DNA of 42,741 bases from DASZTU01 sp035493835 (GTDB taxonomy: Bacteria; Pseudomonadota; Alphaproteobacteria; Rhizobiales; Devosiaceae): contig DATJHO010000102.1 in assembly GCA_035493835.1 (NCBI GenBank), positions 1-42,741 on the forward strand. The letters run 5' to 3'. Shown here piece by piece: positions 18,845 through 26,406 of the stretch; within the stretch, counting starts at the first letter, position 1; each line of letters opens with the position of its first letter. The position numbers were made by a program, and so were the translations under genes. Below the pieces are notes generated by a model, which ran no database searches, was not told the origin of the DNA, and saw only the letters and a list, made by a program, of their open reading frames with translations.

Positions 18845-18929
18845 GTCACTCCCGCGCAGGCGGGAGTCCCTGTTTCACTAACGCGCGGGGATCGTTGCAA
18901 ACGGAGATTCCCGCCTTCGCGGGAATGAC
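18845..18929. repeat. Two-hairpin repeat of the TCCCGCnnnGCGGGA family
   Basis: Two palindromes, CTCCCGCGCAGGCGGGAG and ATTCCCGCCTTCGCGGGAAT, are joined head to head, with GTCA at the left end and TGAC at the right. Single copies lie at 23148-23170, 39265-39291 and, more diverged, 30894-30919. It sits between ptsP and prfA. Confidence 0.75.
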
Positions 18930-18968
18930 ACCGAGGATGTGGGACCATTGCGACGAACATGCAAGTCG

Positions 18969-21239
18969 TCATTGCACCGGCAAATTCTGGCGGTCGACCC
19001 ACTCGGTGAGCAGTTCGCGCACGGAGATGCCGTCCGCCCCTTCGAGCAAGGCTGCCGCAACGCTCTGCCGGATCGGCTCGAGATCGAGGCCGAGGATCAT
19101 TTCCTTGATCGGGCCGATCGAGGGCGGCCCCATCGAAAGCCGCGTCATGCCGATCGACAGCAGCGCCAGGGCCTCCATCGGCCGGCCGGCAAGCTCGCCA
19201 CACATGGTCAGCGGCACGTTGAAGCGCCGCGCCTCGTTGACGATGTGGCGGAAAGCCCGGAGCCGCGGCATCGCGATCGGGTCATAGCTTTTTGACACGC
19301 GCGAATTGGAGCGATCGGCCGCGGTGAGGAACTGCACCATGTCGTTGGAGCCGATCGACACGAAATCGGCTTCCGGCAACAACTGGTCGAGTTCGAACAG
19401 CAGCGAGGGCACCTCGATCATGGCGCCGAGTTCGAGCTGGGTCGGCACCTTCTGCGCGGCGCGCTCCAGCCGCTCGATTTCCTTGCGGACGACGAGCTTG
19501 ACCTGCCGGAACTCCGAAGTCTCGGTGACCATCGGCACCAGAATTTTCAGCGGCCGCCCGGCCGCCGCGATCAGCAGCGCTCGAATCTGCGTCCTGAGCA
19601 GGCCCGGCCGGTCGAGTGCGAGGCGCAGCGAGCGCCAGCCCATGGCCGGATTTTCTTCGACCGCCGAGCGCATGTAGGGAATGACCTTGTCGCCGCCGAT
19701 ATCGAGCAGGCGGAAGACGATCGGCTTGTCGCCGGCGATCCGCATCGCCTCGGCATAAAGCTCGATCTGGTCGGAGAGCCACGGCAGCTTGCTCGCGATC
19801 ATGAACTGCAGTTCGGTGCGGAACAGGCCCACGCCCTCGGCGCCGGTATCGTCCAGCATCGGCAGATCGGCGACCAGCCCCGAATTGTGCAGCAGCGTCA
19901 CCTGGATGCCGTCCTTGGTGCGCGACGGCCGGTCCTTCAGTTCGAGATAATGCGCGCGCCGCTTGGCGGTGATCCGGATCTTGTCGACATAGCTCTGCTC
20001 GACTTCGGGCGTCGGCCGGAGATGAACAATCCCCGCCGCGCCATCGACGATGATGTCGTCGCCCGTTTCCGACATGGAAACGATCGATTCCGCCTGCCCG
20101 ACGGCGACCATGCCGAGCGAGCGCGCAATGATGGCGACATGCGAAATTGATGCGCCCTCTTCGAGCACGATCGCCCGCACTTTCGAGCGGTCGTATTCGA
20201 GCAGTTCCGCCGGGCCCATGTTGCGGGCGACGAGGATGGCGTTTTCCGGCAATTCCTTGAAGCGCAGGCCGTCGTGATCGCCGGTCAGCACCCGGAGCAG
20301 CCGGTTGGCGAGATCGTCGAGATCGTGCAGCCGGTCGCGGAGATAGGGGTCGGTCTGGCGCTGCATGCGGGCGCGGGTATCGTTCTGCACCCGCTCGACG
20401 GCGGCCTCCGCCGTCAGCCCGTTGCGCACCGCCTCGTTGAGCCGGTCGACCCAACCGCGATCATGGGCGAACATGCGATAGCTCTCGAGGATCTCGCGGT
20501 GATCGGAGGAAGGCTGCATGTCGCCATGCTCGAGCATGTCGTCGATCGAGACGCGCATGGTGCGGATCGCCTCTGCGAGGCGCTTCATCTCGGCATCGGT
20601 ATCTTCGGCGATGAAATTGCTGACGACGACGCGCGGATCGTGGAGCACCACCTGCCCGAGCGCGATGCCGTCGGTGAAGCTGACGCCGGTGAACATGCGT
20701 GGCCGCCTGAGGTCGATGTCCGATCCCGGCTTGATCAGACTGTCAAATTCCGAAGTGGCTACCATTTCGGCCAAAATTGTCGCCGTGGTCAGCATCGCCT
20801 CGGTTTCGTCCTCGCCATAGACGCGCCGATCGCGGTTTTGCACGACCAGCACGCCCAAAGTTTGGCCGGCGCGCAGCACCGGCACGCCGAGGAAGGAGTG
20901 GAACGGGTCTTCGCCCGTCTCCGGCCGATAGGCGAAGGCCGGGTGTTCCGGGGCATTTTCGAGGCTCAGCGGCTCGGCGGCTGCGGCAATCAGCCCCACC
21001 AGGCCTTCGCCCAGCCGGAGCGTCGTCAGGTGCACCGATTCGGCCTTGAGGCCGTGCGTCGCAAACAGCTCCAGCGCGCCATCGTCGCGCAGCACGTAGA
21101 ACGAGCAGACATCGGCGTGCATGTTATCGGCGATGAGGTCGACAATCTTGTCGAGGCGGTCCTGCGAGCCCAGAGGCTCGGCCATGACTTCGCGCAATTG
21201 CCGAAGCAGCACCCGAGGTCCGCTGATCGCTGTGGCCAT
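18969..21239 (-). CDS. ptsP: Phosphoenolpyruvate-protein phosphotransferase of the nitrogen PTS (EI-Ntr)
   Basis: Protein of 756 residues. It takes phosphate from phosphoenolpyruvate and passes it to NPr, starting the regulatory nitrogen PTS cascade. An N-terminal GAF sensor domain (about 30-165) distinguishes it from sugar EI. The phosphohistidine loop GASISHVAI has the active His at 367. The C-terminal PEP-binding barrel carries MIEVPS, IGSNDMVQF and MCGELAG. The GAF domain of homologues binds glutamine or 2-oxoglutarate. The start at 21239 fits the family (GPRVLLRQLREVMAEP follows), although its ribosome site is weak and an in-frame ATG lies 12 codons upstream. It follows lysC in the same direction. 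Confidence 0.95.
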   Translation of the reverse strand: MATAISGPRVLLRQLREVMAEPLGSQDRLDKIVDLIADNMHADVCSFYVLRDDGALELFATHGLKAESVHLTTLRLGEGLVGLIAAAAEPLSLENAPEHPAFAYRPETGEDPFHSFLGVPVLRAGQTLGVLVVQNRDRRVYGEDETEAMLTTATILAEMVATSEFDSLIKPGSDIDLRRPRMFTGVSFTDGIALGQVVLHDPRVVVSNFIAEDTDAEMKRLAEAIRTMRVSIDDMLEHGDMQPSSDHREILESYRMFAHDRGWVDRLNEAVRNGLTAEAAVERVQNDTRARMQRQTDPYLRDRLHDLDDLANRLLRVLTGDHDGLRFKELPENAILVARNMGPAELLEYDRSKVRAIVLEEGASISHVAIIARSLGMVAVGQAESIVSMSETGDDIIVDGAAGIVHLRPTPEVEQSYVDKIRITAKRRAHYLELKDRPSRTKDGIQVTLLHNSGLVADLPMLDDTGAEGVGLFRTELQFMIASKLPWLSDQIELYAEAMRIAGDKPIVFRLLDIGGDKVIPYMRSAVEENPAMGWRSLRLALDRPGLLRTQIRALLIAAAGRPLKILVPMVTETSEFRQVKLVVRKEIERLERAAQKVPTQLELGAMIEVPSLLFELDQLLPEADFVSIGSNDMVQFLTAADRSNSRVSKSYDPIAMPRLRAFRHIVNEARRFNVPLTMCGELAGRPMEALALLSIGMTRLSMGPPSIGPIKEMILGLDLEPIRQSVAAALLEGADGISVRELLTEWVDRQNLPVQ

Positions 21240-21343
21240 ATGAACACCGCGGCGGGATTGCCCGCCTCCCCTCATCTCGACAGCATCGCACGCACGACCG
21301 GTGTCACTGGCCAAGGCCCCGGTTCCGGCGTGGTGCCGGCGCG

Positions 21344-22609
21344 TCAGGCGTCCGGCTTGTCGAGTCCGTAATACGTATGGAGGGCCCGGACCGCAAGCTC
21401 GGCATATTGATCATCGATCAGCACCGAGGTCTTGATCTCGGAGGTGGTGATCAACTGGATGTTGATCCCCTTGTCGGCCAGCGCCTTGAACATGGACGAA
21501 GCAACGCCCGCATGCGAGCGCATGCCGACGCCGACGACCGAGACTTTCGCCCCGCCCTTGCTGCCGGTGATGCGCGCATATTCGAAGCGATCGCCTGCAG
21601 CCTCCAGGGTGCGGATGGCCTTGTCGTATTCGGCATCCGGTACCGTGAAGGTGATGTCGGTGAACGAGCCGTCATCCGAAATGTTCTGCACGATCATGTC
21701 GACCACGATCGCCTCGTCGGCCAGCGCCCCGAAGATGGCGGCCGCCACGCCCGGCTTGTCCTTGACGTCGCGCAGCGTGATCTTGGCCTCGCTCCGCGCC
21801 AGCGTGACACCCGAAACGATCTGCTTTTCCATGATTTCTTCCTCATCGCAAACGAGCGTGCCCGGCACGCCCGGCGTTCCGTCCGGGGAGACTTGCGGTG
21901 CCGCCGGATCATCGAAGGTCGAGCGGACGACCAACCTGACCTTTTGCGCCATGGCCAATTCGACCGAGCGGATCATCAGCACCTTGGCCCCGAGCGAGGC
22001 CATTTCCAGCATTTCCTCGAAGGCGATCCGGTTGATCCGGCGGGCCTTGCTGGTGATGCGCGGATCGGTCGTATAGACGCCGTCGACATCGGTATAGATA
22101 TCGCAGCGGTCGGCCTTGACCGCCGCCGCCACCGCCACCGCGCTCGTATCCGAGCCGCCGCGGCCCAGCGTGGTGATCCGGCCCTTGGCGGAGATGCCCT
22201 GAAAGCCCGTCACCACCGGCACGATGCCGTCCGTCATGCGCGAGACGAGGTTTTCCGGCTGGATGTCGATGATTCGCGCCGCCCCATGGGCGTCGTCGGT
22301 CATGATCGGCACCTGCCAGCCAGCGAAGGAGCGCGAGGACATGCCCATTTCGCTCAAGACGATCGCCATCAGCCCCGCCGTCACCTGCTCGCCCGAGGCG
22401 ACCACGGCATCGTATTCGCGGGCGTCGTGGAGTTTACTGGCGTCGTTGACCCAGCCGACCAGCTCGTTGGTCTTGCCCGACATGGCCGAAACGACCACGG
22501 CCACCTCGTGGCCGGCATCCACTTCGCGCTTCACATGCCGCGCCGCATGCCGGATTCGCTCGATAGTGGCGACGGACGTGCCGCCGAATTTCATTACGAT
22601 ACGGGCCAA
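21344..22609 (-). CDS. lysC: Aspartate kinase
   Basis: Protein of 421 residues catalysing the first step from aspartate to lysine, threonine and methionine. The N-terminal kinase domain has KFGGTS (7-12) and the segment GRGGSDTSAVA; the C-terminus has two ACT regulatory domains for feedback inhibition. I chose a TTG start at 22609 because it gives the family start (M)ARIVMKFGG and has GGGGAAG four bases upstream. The ATG at 22594 would remove the first five residues. An internal start for a regulatory beta subunit is possible, as in some homologues, but not shown. It lies upstream of ptsP and divergent from the SnoaL-like gene. Confidence 0.95.
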   Translation of the reverse strand: MARIVMKFGGTSVATIERIRHAARHVKREVDAGHEVAVVVSAMSGKTNELVGWVNDASKLHDAREYDAVVASGEQVTAGLMAIVLSEMGMSSRSFAGWQVPIMTDDAHGAARIIDIQPENLVSRMTDGIVPVVTGFQGISAKGRITTLGRGGSDTSAVAVAAAVKADRCDIYTDVDGVYTTDPRITSKARRINRIAFEEMLEMASLGAKVLMIRSVELAMAQKVRLVVRSTFDDPAAPQVSPDGTPGVPGTLVCDEEEIMEKQIVSGVTLARSEAKITLRDVKDKPGVAAAIFGALADEAIVVDMIVQNISDDGSFTDITFTVPDAEYDKAIRTLEAAGDRFEYARITGSKGGAKVSVVGVGMRSHAGVASSMFKALADKGINIQLITTSEIKTSVLIDDQYAELAVRALHTYYGLDKPDA

Positions 22610-22712
22610 GAGACTTCCCCGATGCGCCGCAGATAGAGTCGCGCGGCCAACACTTTGTTCTGGGGCGTGGGATGTGCCACAAAGCCGGCGGGGGATCAAC
22701 AGGGGGTGGCGG

Positions 22713-23096
22713 ATGAATGACCGCGACGAGATCGTTGCGAGCGCTTTGGCGCGACTGTCGGGGCTGATGCGCGCCGCCGACCCGGCCATTGCCGCCGAGT
22801 TCGAGCCGGATGCGCTGCTCGTCGGCTCGGAGCCGGGAGAAATTGCCCGCGGGCGTCAGGAGATTGCCGCCCTGTTCGGCGACATTTTCAGAACCGGGCG
22901 CAGCGTATGGTGGGAATGGCACACCGTCGATTCCCAGCGCTCGCGGGACGGCGCCTGGCTTTTCGCGGAAGGGCTCGTTGTCCTGGCATCGTCCGGTGTG
23001 GAAAATCGCTTGCCCTACCGGCTGAGCGGCGCGCTGGTTGAGCGGAACGGCGCCTGGAAATGGCAGCTGTTTCACGGTTCGGAGCCGAAAGCCTAG
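22713..23096 (+). CDS. SnoaL/DUF4440-like (NTF2 fold) protein
   Basis: Protein of 127 residues with the cone-shaped NTF2-like plan: an N-terminal helix pair (DRDEIVASALARLSGLMRAA), a short strand, then a curved sheet ending in the typical VERNGAWKWQLFHGSEP. Members include isomerases and binding proteins; no reaction can be assigned. The ATG follows an AGGGGGTGGCGG stretch. It lies within the extra segment between lysC and ubiG, so it is likely an accessory gene. Confidence 0.7.
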   Translation: MNDRDEIVASALARLSGLMRAADPAIAAEFEPDALLVGSEPGEIARGRQEIAALFGDIFRTGRSVWWEWHTVDSQRSRDGAWLFAEGLVVLASSGVENRLPYRLSGALVERNGAWKWQLFHGSEPKA

Positions 23097-23147
23097 ACCT
23101 TGATACACTGCGATCGACTGATGAGGCCGAGCACGCTTGCAACAGAG

Positions 23148-23170
23148 CTTCCCGCCTGCGCGGGAATGAC
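23148..23170. repeat. Single hairpin of the TCCCGCnnnGCGGGA family
   Basis: TTCCCGCCTGCGCGGGAA followed by TGAC, the same core as at 18845-18929 and 39265-39291. It lies directly between the SnoaL-like gene and the ubiG-like fragment. Confidence 0.7.
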
Positions 23171-23190
23171 TGGGTTTGGGCCAATCCGCC

Positions 23191-23234
23191 GTTAAACCCT
23201 GTACCGCTCGCCCATATCCGCGGCGAGGCGATGG
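23191..23234 (+). pseudogene. Fragment resembling codons 34-44 of ubiG
   Basis: Bases 23191-23222 match 24042-24073 inside ubiG at 29 of 32 positions, and the likeness continues weakly to about 23234. In the ubiG frame it reads LNPVPLAHIRG against LNPVRLAYIRE. The same strand is used. No other part of ubiG is seen nearby. It looks like a remnant of a partial duplication, but so short a match could also come from local recombination. Confidence 0.5.
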
Positions 23235-23305
23235 GCGAGGCGATGCCAGAAGTCTCCCCCGTTGATGAGGAGGATAGCGGCAGCGGGTCGGCGCCGTACC
23301 CGAGC

Positions 23306-23596
23306 CTATTGCTGCGAATTGCGCGGCAGGGCACGCATCCAGGCGCTTCTCACGGTCGTCCCCGCGGAGACGGCCTGGCAGGCAGCGACCAGTTCGCCGG
23401 CACTCTTTGGCGTACTGGACGTCGGCACCGTGCTAGCAACCCTCTTCAGCGCCGCGTTCTGAGCCGCCGACGACATCTGCGCGAACTCGCCGCAGGTGAT
23501 GCTTGAAGCGGTTTGGGCATAAGCAGCCGGCGCCGCGACGCTCAGAGAGAGACCAATTGCTAGCGCGATATTGAGCGGAAAATGAAAAATACGCAT
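23306..23596 (-). CDS. Small secreted two-cysteine protein, HdeA/HdeB-like (copy B)
   Basis: Protein of 96 residues with a signal peptide (cut near AYA, residue 27). Its mature part matches copy A at 6336: both have TASSITCGEF, an ALKRVAS helix, LVAACQAVS, TTVR and MRALP. Cysteines are at 35 and 73, so the linker is about 20 residues shorter than in copy A. A shared disulfide is likely. It is preceded by GAGGAGA and the same stem-loop and promoter block as copy A. It is divergent from ubiG and lies in the extra DNA between lysC and ubiG. The HdeA-like label is inference from the two-Cys plan. Confidence 0.75.
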   Translation of the reverse strand: MRIFHFPLNIALAIGLSLSVAAPAAYAQTASSITCGEFAQMSSAAQNAALKRVASTVPTSSTPKSAGELVAACQAVSAGTTVRSAWMRALPRNSQQ

Positions 23597-23611
23597 GGGG
23601 CATTCTCCTCT

Positions 23612-23627
23612 GCAGGTCCAATCCTAC
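23612..23627 (-). promoter_or_regulatory. Stem-loop before the ribosome binding site (copy B)
   Basis: The minus strand reads GTAGG-ATTGGA-CCTGC, the same loop and position as in copy A with one G-T pair in the stem. It ends one base before GAGGAGA (23604-23610). Confidence 0.5.
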
Positions 23628-23634
23628 TGCATAG

Positions 23635-23683
23635 ATATTAAGACCAAGAATAGCAGCCTGTGCAATCTTAGCAAAGATGTACA
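23635..23683 (-). promoter_or_regulatory. Conserved promoter block of the two-cysteine protein gene (copy B)
   Basis: On the minus strand TGTACATCTT (23674-23683), TTGCAC (23660-23665) and TAATAT (23635-23640) line up with the block upstream of copy A, with a total length difference of one base. The TAATAT here is closer to the -10 consensus than in copy A. Confidence 0.5.
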
Positions 23684-23943
23684 GTACAAAATATTGGCAA
23701 ATTACGGTACGATGCTGAACATCAGGCGGTTCATTAGTCTGTTCTGGAGAAAAAATTCTTGCTGCTGATTGGAATGCCTCAAAACGAGGCGCAAGTTCTT
23801 CTGCGCCGGAGACGGCACTGCACCGCGAGGGCGGCAGACGAGACCATCCTCGCCCCCCAAACCCACGGTGCCCGGCGAACGGAGCCCCCTTGCACCCACG
23901 GGCAAGGACCGGGTCTAATAGCGGCCCTGAAATGAGAGCTGCC

Positions 23944-24684
23944 ATGAGCCAAACCACGATCAATCCCGAGGAAGTCGAAAAATTCGGTCGCGTGGCCGAG
24001 GAATGGTGGGACCCCAAGGGCAAGCTGAGGCCGATCCACCAGTTAAACCCGGTACGGCTCGCCTATATCCGCGAGCGCGCGCTGGGCCATTTCGGCCGGG
24101 ACGGCAGCCAGCGCCGGCCGCTCGAGGGCTTGCGGGTGCTCGATATCGGCTGCGGCGGCGGGCTGCTCAGCGAGCCCCTGGCGCGGCTGGGGGCAACGGT
24201 GACGGGCGCGGACGCGGCGGAGCGCAACATCGCCGTGGCAAAGCTTCACGCCAGCCAATCCGGCCTTGCGATCGACTATCGCGTCATCACCGCCGAAGCG
24301 CTGGCCGAGGCGGGCGAAAAATTCGACATCGTGCTCAACATGGAAGTGGTGGAGCACGTCGACAACGTGCCGCTCTACATGAAGAGCTGCGCCGCGCTCG
24401 TGGCGCCGGGCGGGCTGATTTTTACCGCCACCATCAACCGCACGCTGCGGGCGCTCGGGCTCGCCATCTTCGGCGCCGAATACGTGCTGCGCTGGCTGCC
24501 ACGCGGCACCCACACCTATGAGAAATTTCTCACCCCCGAAGAAATCCGTGCGCTGCTGACCCGCAATGGGCTGAAAATGGTCGACCAGACGGGCGTCGTC
24601 TTCCATCCGCTGGCCGACGAGTGGCGGCTGTCGGGCGACATGGGCGTGAACTACATGGTGGTGGCGGAGAAGGTGGCGGGTTGA
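23944..24684 (+). CDS. ubiG: Ubiquinone biosynthesis O-methyltransferase UbiG
   Basis: Protein of 246 residues that carries out the two O-methylations of ubiquinone synthesis with S-adenosylmethionine. The family N-terminus is clear (VEKFGRVAEEWWDPKGKLRP, then IHQLNPVRLAYI), followed by the cofactor loop VLDIGCGGG (65-73) and the later motif GTHTYEKFLTPEE. The ATG at 23944 gives the family start MSQTTINPEEVEKF; in-frame ATGs upstream lack support. In Hyphomicrobiales ubiG normally faces lysC directly; here about 1.3 kb of accessory DNA lies between them. Confidence 0.95.
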   Translation: MSQTTINPEEVEKFGRVAEEWWDPKGKLRPIHQLNPVRLAYIRERALGHFGRDGSQRRPLEGLRVLDIGCGGGLLSEPLARLGATVTGADAAERNIAVAKLHASQSGLAIDYRVITAEALAEAGEKFDIVLNMEVVEHVDNVPLYMKSCAALVAPGGLIFTATINRTLRALGLAIFGAEYVLRWLPRGTHTYEKFLTPEEIRALLTRNGLKMVDQTGVVFHPLADEWRLSGDMGVNYMVVAEKVAG

Positions 24685-24698
24685 ACGCAGGGGCGATC

Positions 24699-24719
24699 TG
24701 TAGCTACATTGTGGCCACA
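24699..24719. promoter_or_regulatory. Tandem operator of the dinJ antitoxin gene
   Basis: Two perfect ten-base palindromes, TGTAGCTACA (24699-24708) and TGTGGCCACA (24710-24719), share the form TGTnGCnACA with centres 11 bases apart. A looser third site overlaps the start codon (24729-24738). This is the layout expected for cooperative binding of a ribbon-helix-helix antitoxin that represses its own promoter. Confidence 0.65.
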
Positions 24720-24729
24720 GGAGATAAAA

Positions 24730-24963
24730 ATGGCTACAGAGAGCGTCGTTCGCGCCCGCATTGACGAGCGCACAAAGCAGGAGGCATCCGCTGTTCTGCG
24801 GGCAATGGGCCTGACCCTCTCGGATGCCGTGCGCCTGATGTTGGTCCGCATTGCCAACGACAAGGTGCTTCCGTTCGATCCCCTGATTCCAAATGCGGAG
24901 ACGATCGAGGCAATGAAGGCGGCCCGGCGCGGCGAGACAACCAAGGTCGGTTCGGTTACCTGA
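24730..24963 (+). CDS. dinJ: RelB/DinJ-family antitoxin
   Basis: Protein of 77 residues. The N-terminal ribbon-helix-helix part (ESVVRARIDERTKQEASAVL, then AMGLTLSDAVRLMLVRIAND) binds DNA, and the C-terminal tail would wrap the toxin. The ATG at 24730 follows GGAG with proper spacing. The gene is intact and keeps a clear operator, but the toxin gene 17 bases downstream is broken, so the antitoxin is an orphan. It may still regulate itself or other sites, or neutralise related toxins elsewhere. Confidence 0.85.
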   Translation: MATESVVRARIDERTKQEASAVLRAMGLTLSDAVRLMLVRIANDKVLPFDPLIPNAETIEAMKAARRGETTKVGSVT

Positions 24964-24980
24964 ACTCTTTGACGCGCTGA

Positions 24981-25172
24981 ATGCGGACGATTGAGTTCAC
25001 GTCCCGCTTCCGGCGGGACTTCAAGCGGGTAGGCCGGCCGCCATGGGCCCACTCTGCAGTCCGACCTGGAGGCGATAGTCGGCCTGCTCGCTGCCGATCG
25101 GCCGCTCGGAACGCCGAGCCCGACCGCTTGATGCTGGTCCGGCTCGGCTCGCACAGCGAACTCGGCCTTTAA
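24981..25172 (+). pseudogene. yafQ: Broken YafQ-family mRNA-interferase toxin
   Basis: The start MRTIEFTSRFRRDFKRV and the end MLVRLGSHSELGL are typical of YafQ (about 90 residues), but the open frame has only 63. The middle is scrambled in this frame; a typical segment LQSDLEAIVGLLAADRPLG reads in the +1 frame from 25054. About 25 residues with the catalytic region (normally containing the His-rich RDCH-type segment) are missing. A frameshift plus an internal deletion that restores the frame explains this. The product would lack RNase activity. Confidence 0.8.
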
Positions 25173-25184
25173 TTTCGCCGGCCG

Positions 25185-26048
25185 TCAGTGCCGGCTGTTG
25201 GCAATCGCCTCTTCGTCCTCGTCGCTGAGCGTGATCGCGGCGGCCGCGACGTTCTCTTCGAGATGCGCGACCTTGCCCGTGCCGGGGATCGGCAGCATTA
25301 TCGGCGAGCGCTTCAGCAGCCAGGCCAGCGCGATCTGGCCGGTGGTGGCGTTGTACTTTCCGGCGATCGCCTCAAGCGTTGCGGCTCCCGCCGCCAGTTT
25401 GCCGGAGCCGAGCGGCGCCCAGGGGATGAAGCCGATGGTGTGCAGCTCGCAATATTCCAGCACGGCATCAAAGCCGCGGGCGGCGGGGCTGTAGCGGTTC
25501 TGTACCGTCACCACCTGGAAATAGTTCTGCGCCTCCTCGATGTCGGTAACGCCCACTTCGCTGAGCCCCACATGCTTCACCAGCCCTTCCTTGCGGAACT
25601 CGCGGATGGCTTCGAACTGCTCCTTGCGCGGCACCTTCGGGTCGATGCGGTGCAACTGCCAAAGCGGAATTTGTTCGAGGCCGAGCCGCTCGAGGCTGCC
25701 CTCGATGCCCTTGCGCAGGACCTCAGGGCGGCCGTCCATGACCCACTGATCGGGCCCCGTGCGCTGGAAACCGGCCTTGGTCGCGATGACGAGCCCATCG
25801 TAATAGGGATAGAGCGCTTCCCGGATCAGTTCCTCGCTGACGAACGGCCCATAAGCCTCGGCGGTGTCAATGAAATCGACGCCGAGATCGGGAAGGCGCT
25901 GCAGGGTGCGAATGCATTCGGCCGGGTCGGACGGCGCCCCCCAGATGCCCTTGCCGGTGATGCGCATGGCGCCAAAGCCGAGCCGGTTGACCTTGAGGTC
26001 GCCCCCAATCGAAAAATGGCCCGCCTGGGCTGCGTTGGCTTGCGGCAT
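25185..26048 (-). CDS. Aldo/keto reductase
   Basis: Protein of 287 residues, an NADPH-dependent aldo/keto reductase of the short type. Catalytic residues are seen as Asp and Tyr in DTAEAYGP, Lys in ATKAGF and His in LWQLHRID. The cofactor pocket segments HVGLSEVG and LPIPGTGKVAHLEEN are present. The ATG at 26048 has CAGGAG six bases upstream and is preferred over the longer frame from 26087. It converges on the yafQ remnant with 12 bases between. A seven-base dyad lies 35-61 bases upstream of the start. Confidence 0.88.
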   Translation of the reverse strand: MPQANAAQAGHFSIGGDLKVNRLGFGAMRITGKGIWGAPSDPAECIRTLQRLPDLGVDFIDTAEAYGPFVSEELIREALYPYYDGLVIATKAGFQRTGPDQWVMDGRPEVLRKGIEGSLERLGLEQIPLWQLHRIDPKVPRKEQFEAIREFRKEGLVKHVGLSEVGVTDIEEAQNYFQVVTVQNRYSPAARGFDAVLEYCELHTIGFIPWAPLGSGKLAAGAATLEAIAGKYNATTGQIALAWLLKRSPIMLPIPGTGKVAHLEENVAAAAITLSDEDEEAIANSRH

Positions 26049-26082
26049 GTCGAACTCCTGGGATTTTGGGCTGGAAACAGGT

Positions 26083-26109
26083 GGCACACATCAAAATGGT
26101 GAGTGTGCC
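26083..26109. promoter_or_regulatory. Dyad GGCACAC-N13-GTGTGCC upstream of the aldo/keto reductase
   Basis: Perfect seven-base arms (26083-26089 and 26103-26109) lie just upstream of the reductase gene. It may be an operator of a dimeric regulator. No regulator gene is adjacent. Confidence 0.3.
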
Positions 26110-26264
26110 GTCCGGTTCAATACCAAGCAAGCCGATCGCCTGATCGCTGTTCGGAGGGCCGGAGCCAGGGACCCTGAAATGCGGCGGTCCGATCAGGAGT
26201 ATCGCGCGGATCGAACTTGCGGCGGAGCATGACACCGCTCCAAGAAGCGCTTCACCCCTTCGCT

Positions 26265-26303
26265 GTCATGGCCGGGCTTGACCGGGTCAAGCCCGGGAAT
26301 GAC
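26265..26303. repeat. 39-base deletion form of the GTCATGGCC element
   Basis: GTCATGGCCGGGCTTGACC is joined directly to its inverted partner GGGTCAAGCCCGGGAATGAC. It equals the two ends of the 101-base elements at 5475 and 32487 without their middle. Confidence 0.75.
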
Positions 26304-26406
26304 GATGGGGAGAGGAATGGGCTTAAGCACCAGCGTCATGCAGGCAGCATCTTCCTGAGGCGCGGCGAAAATAACACCGATCAGGTTTGGCGACGCCAGA
26401 AGGCAA

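Noticed and set aside
17683..19287. 534-codon plus-strand open frame over prfA and the end of ptsP
   Set aside because: It is antisense to two conserved genes and includes a palindromic repeat; no domain is seen.
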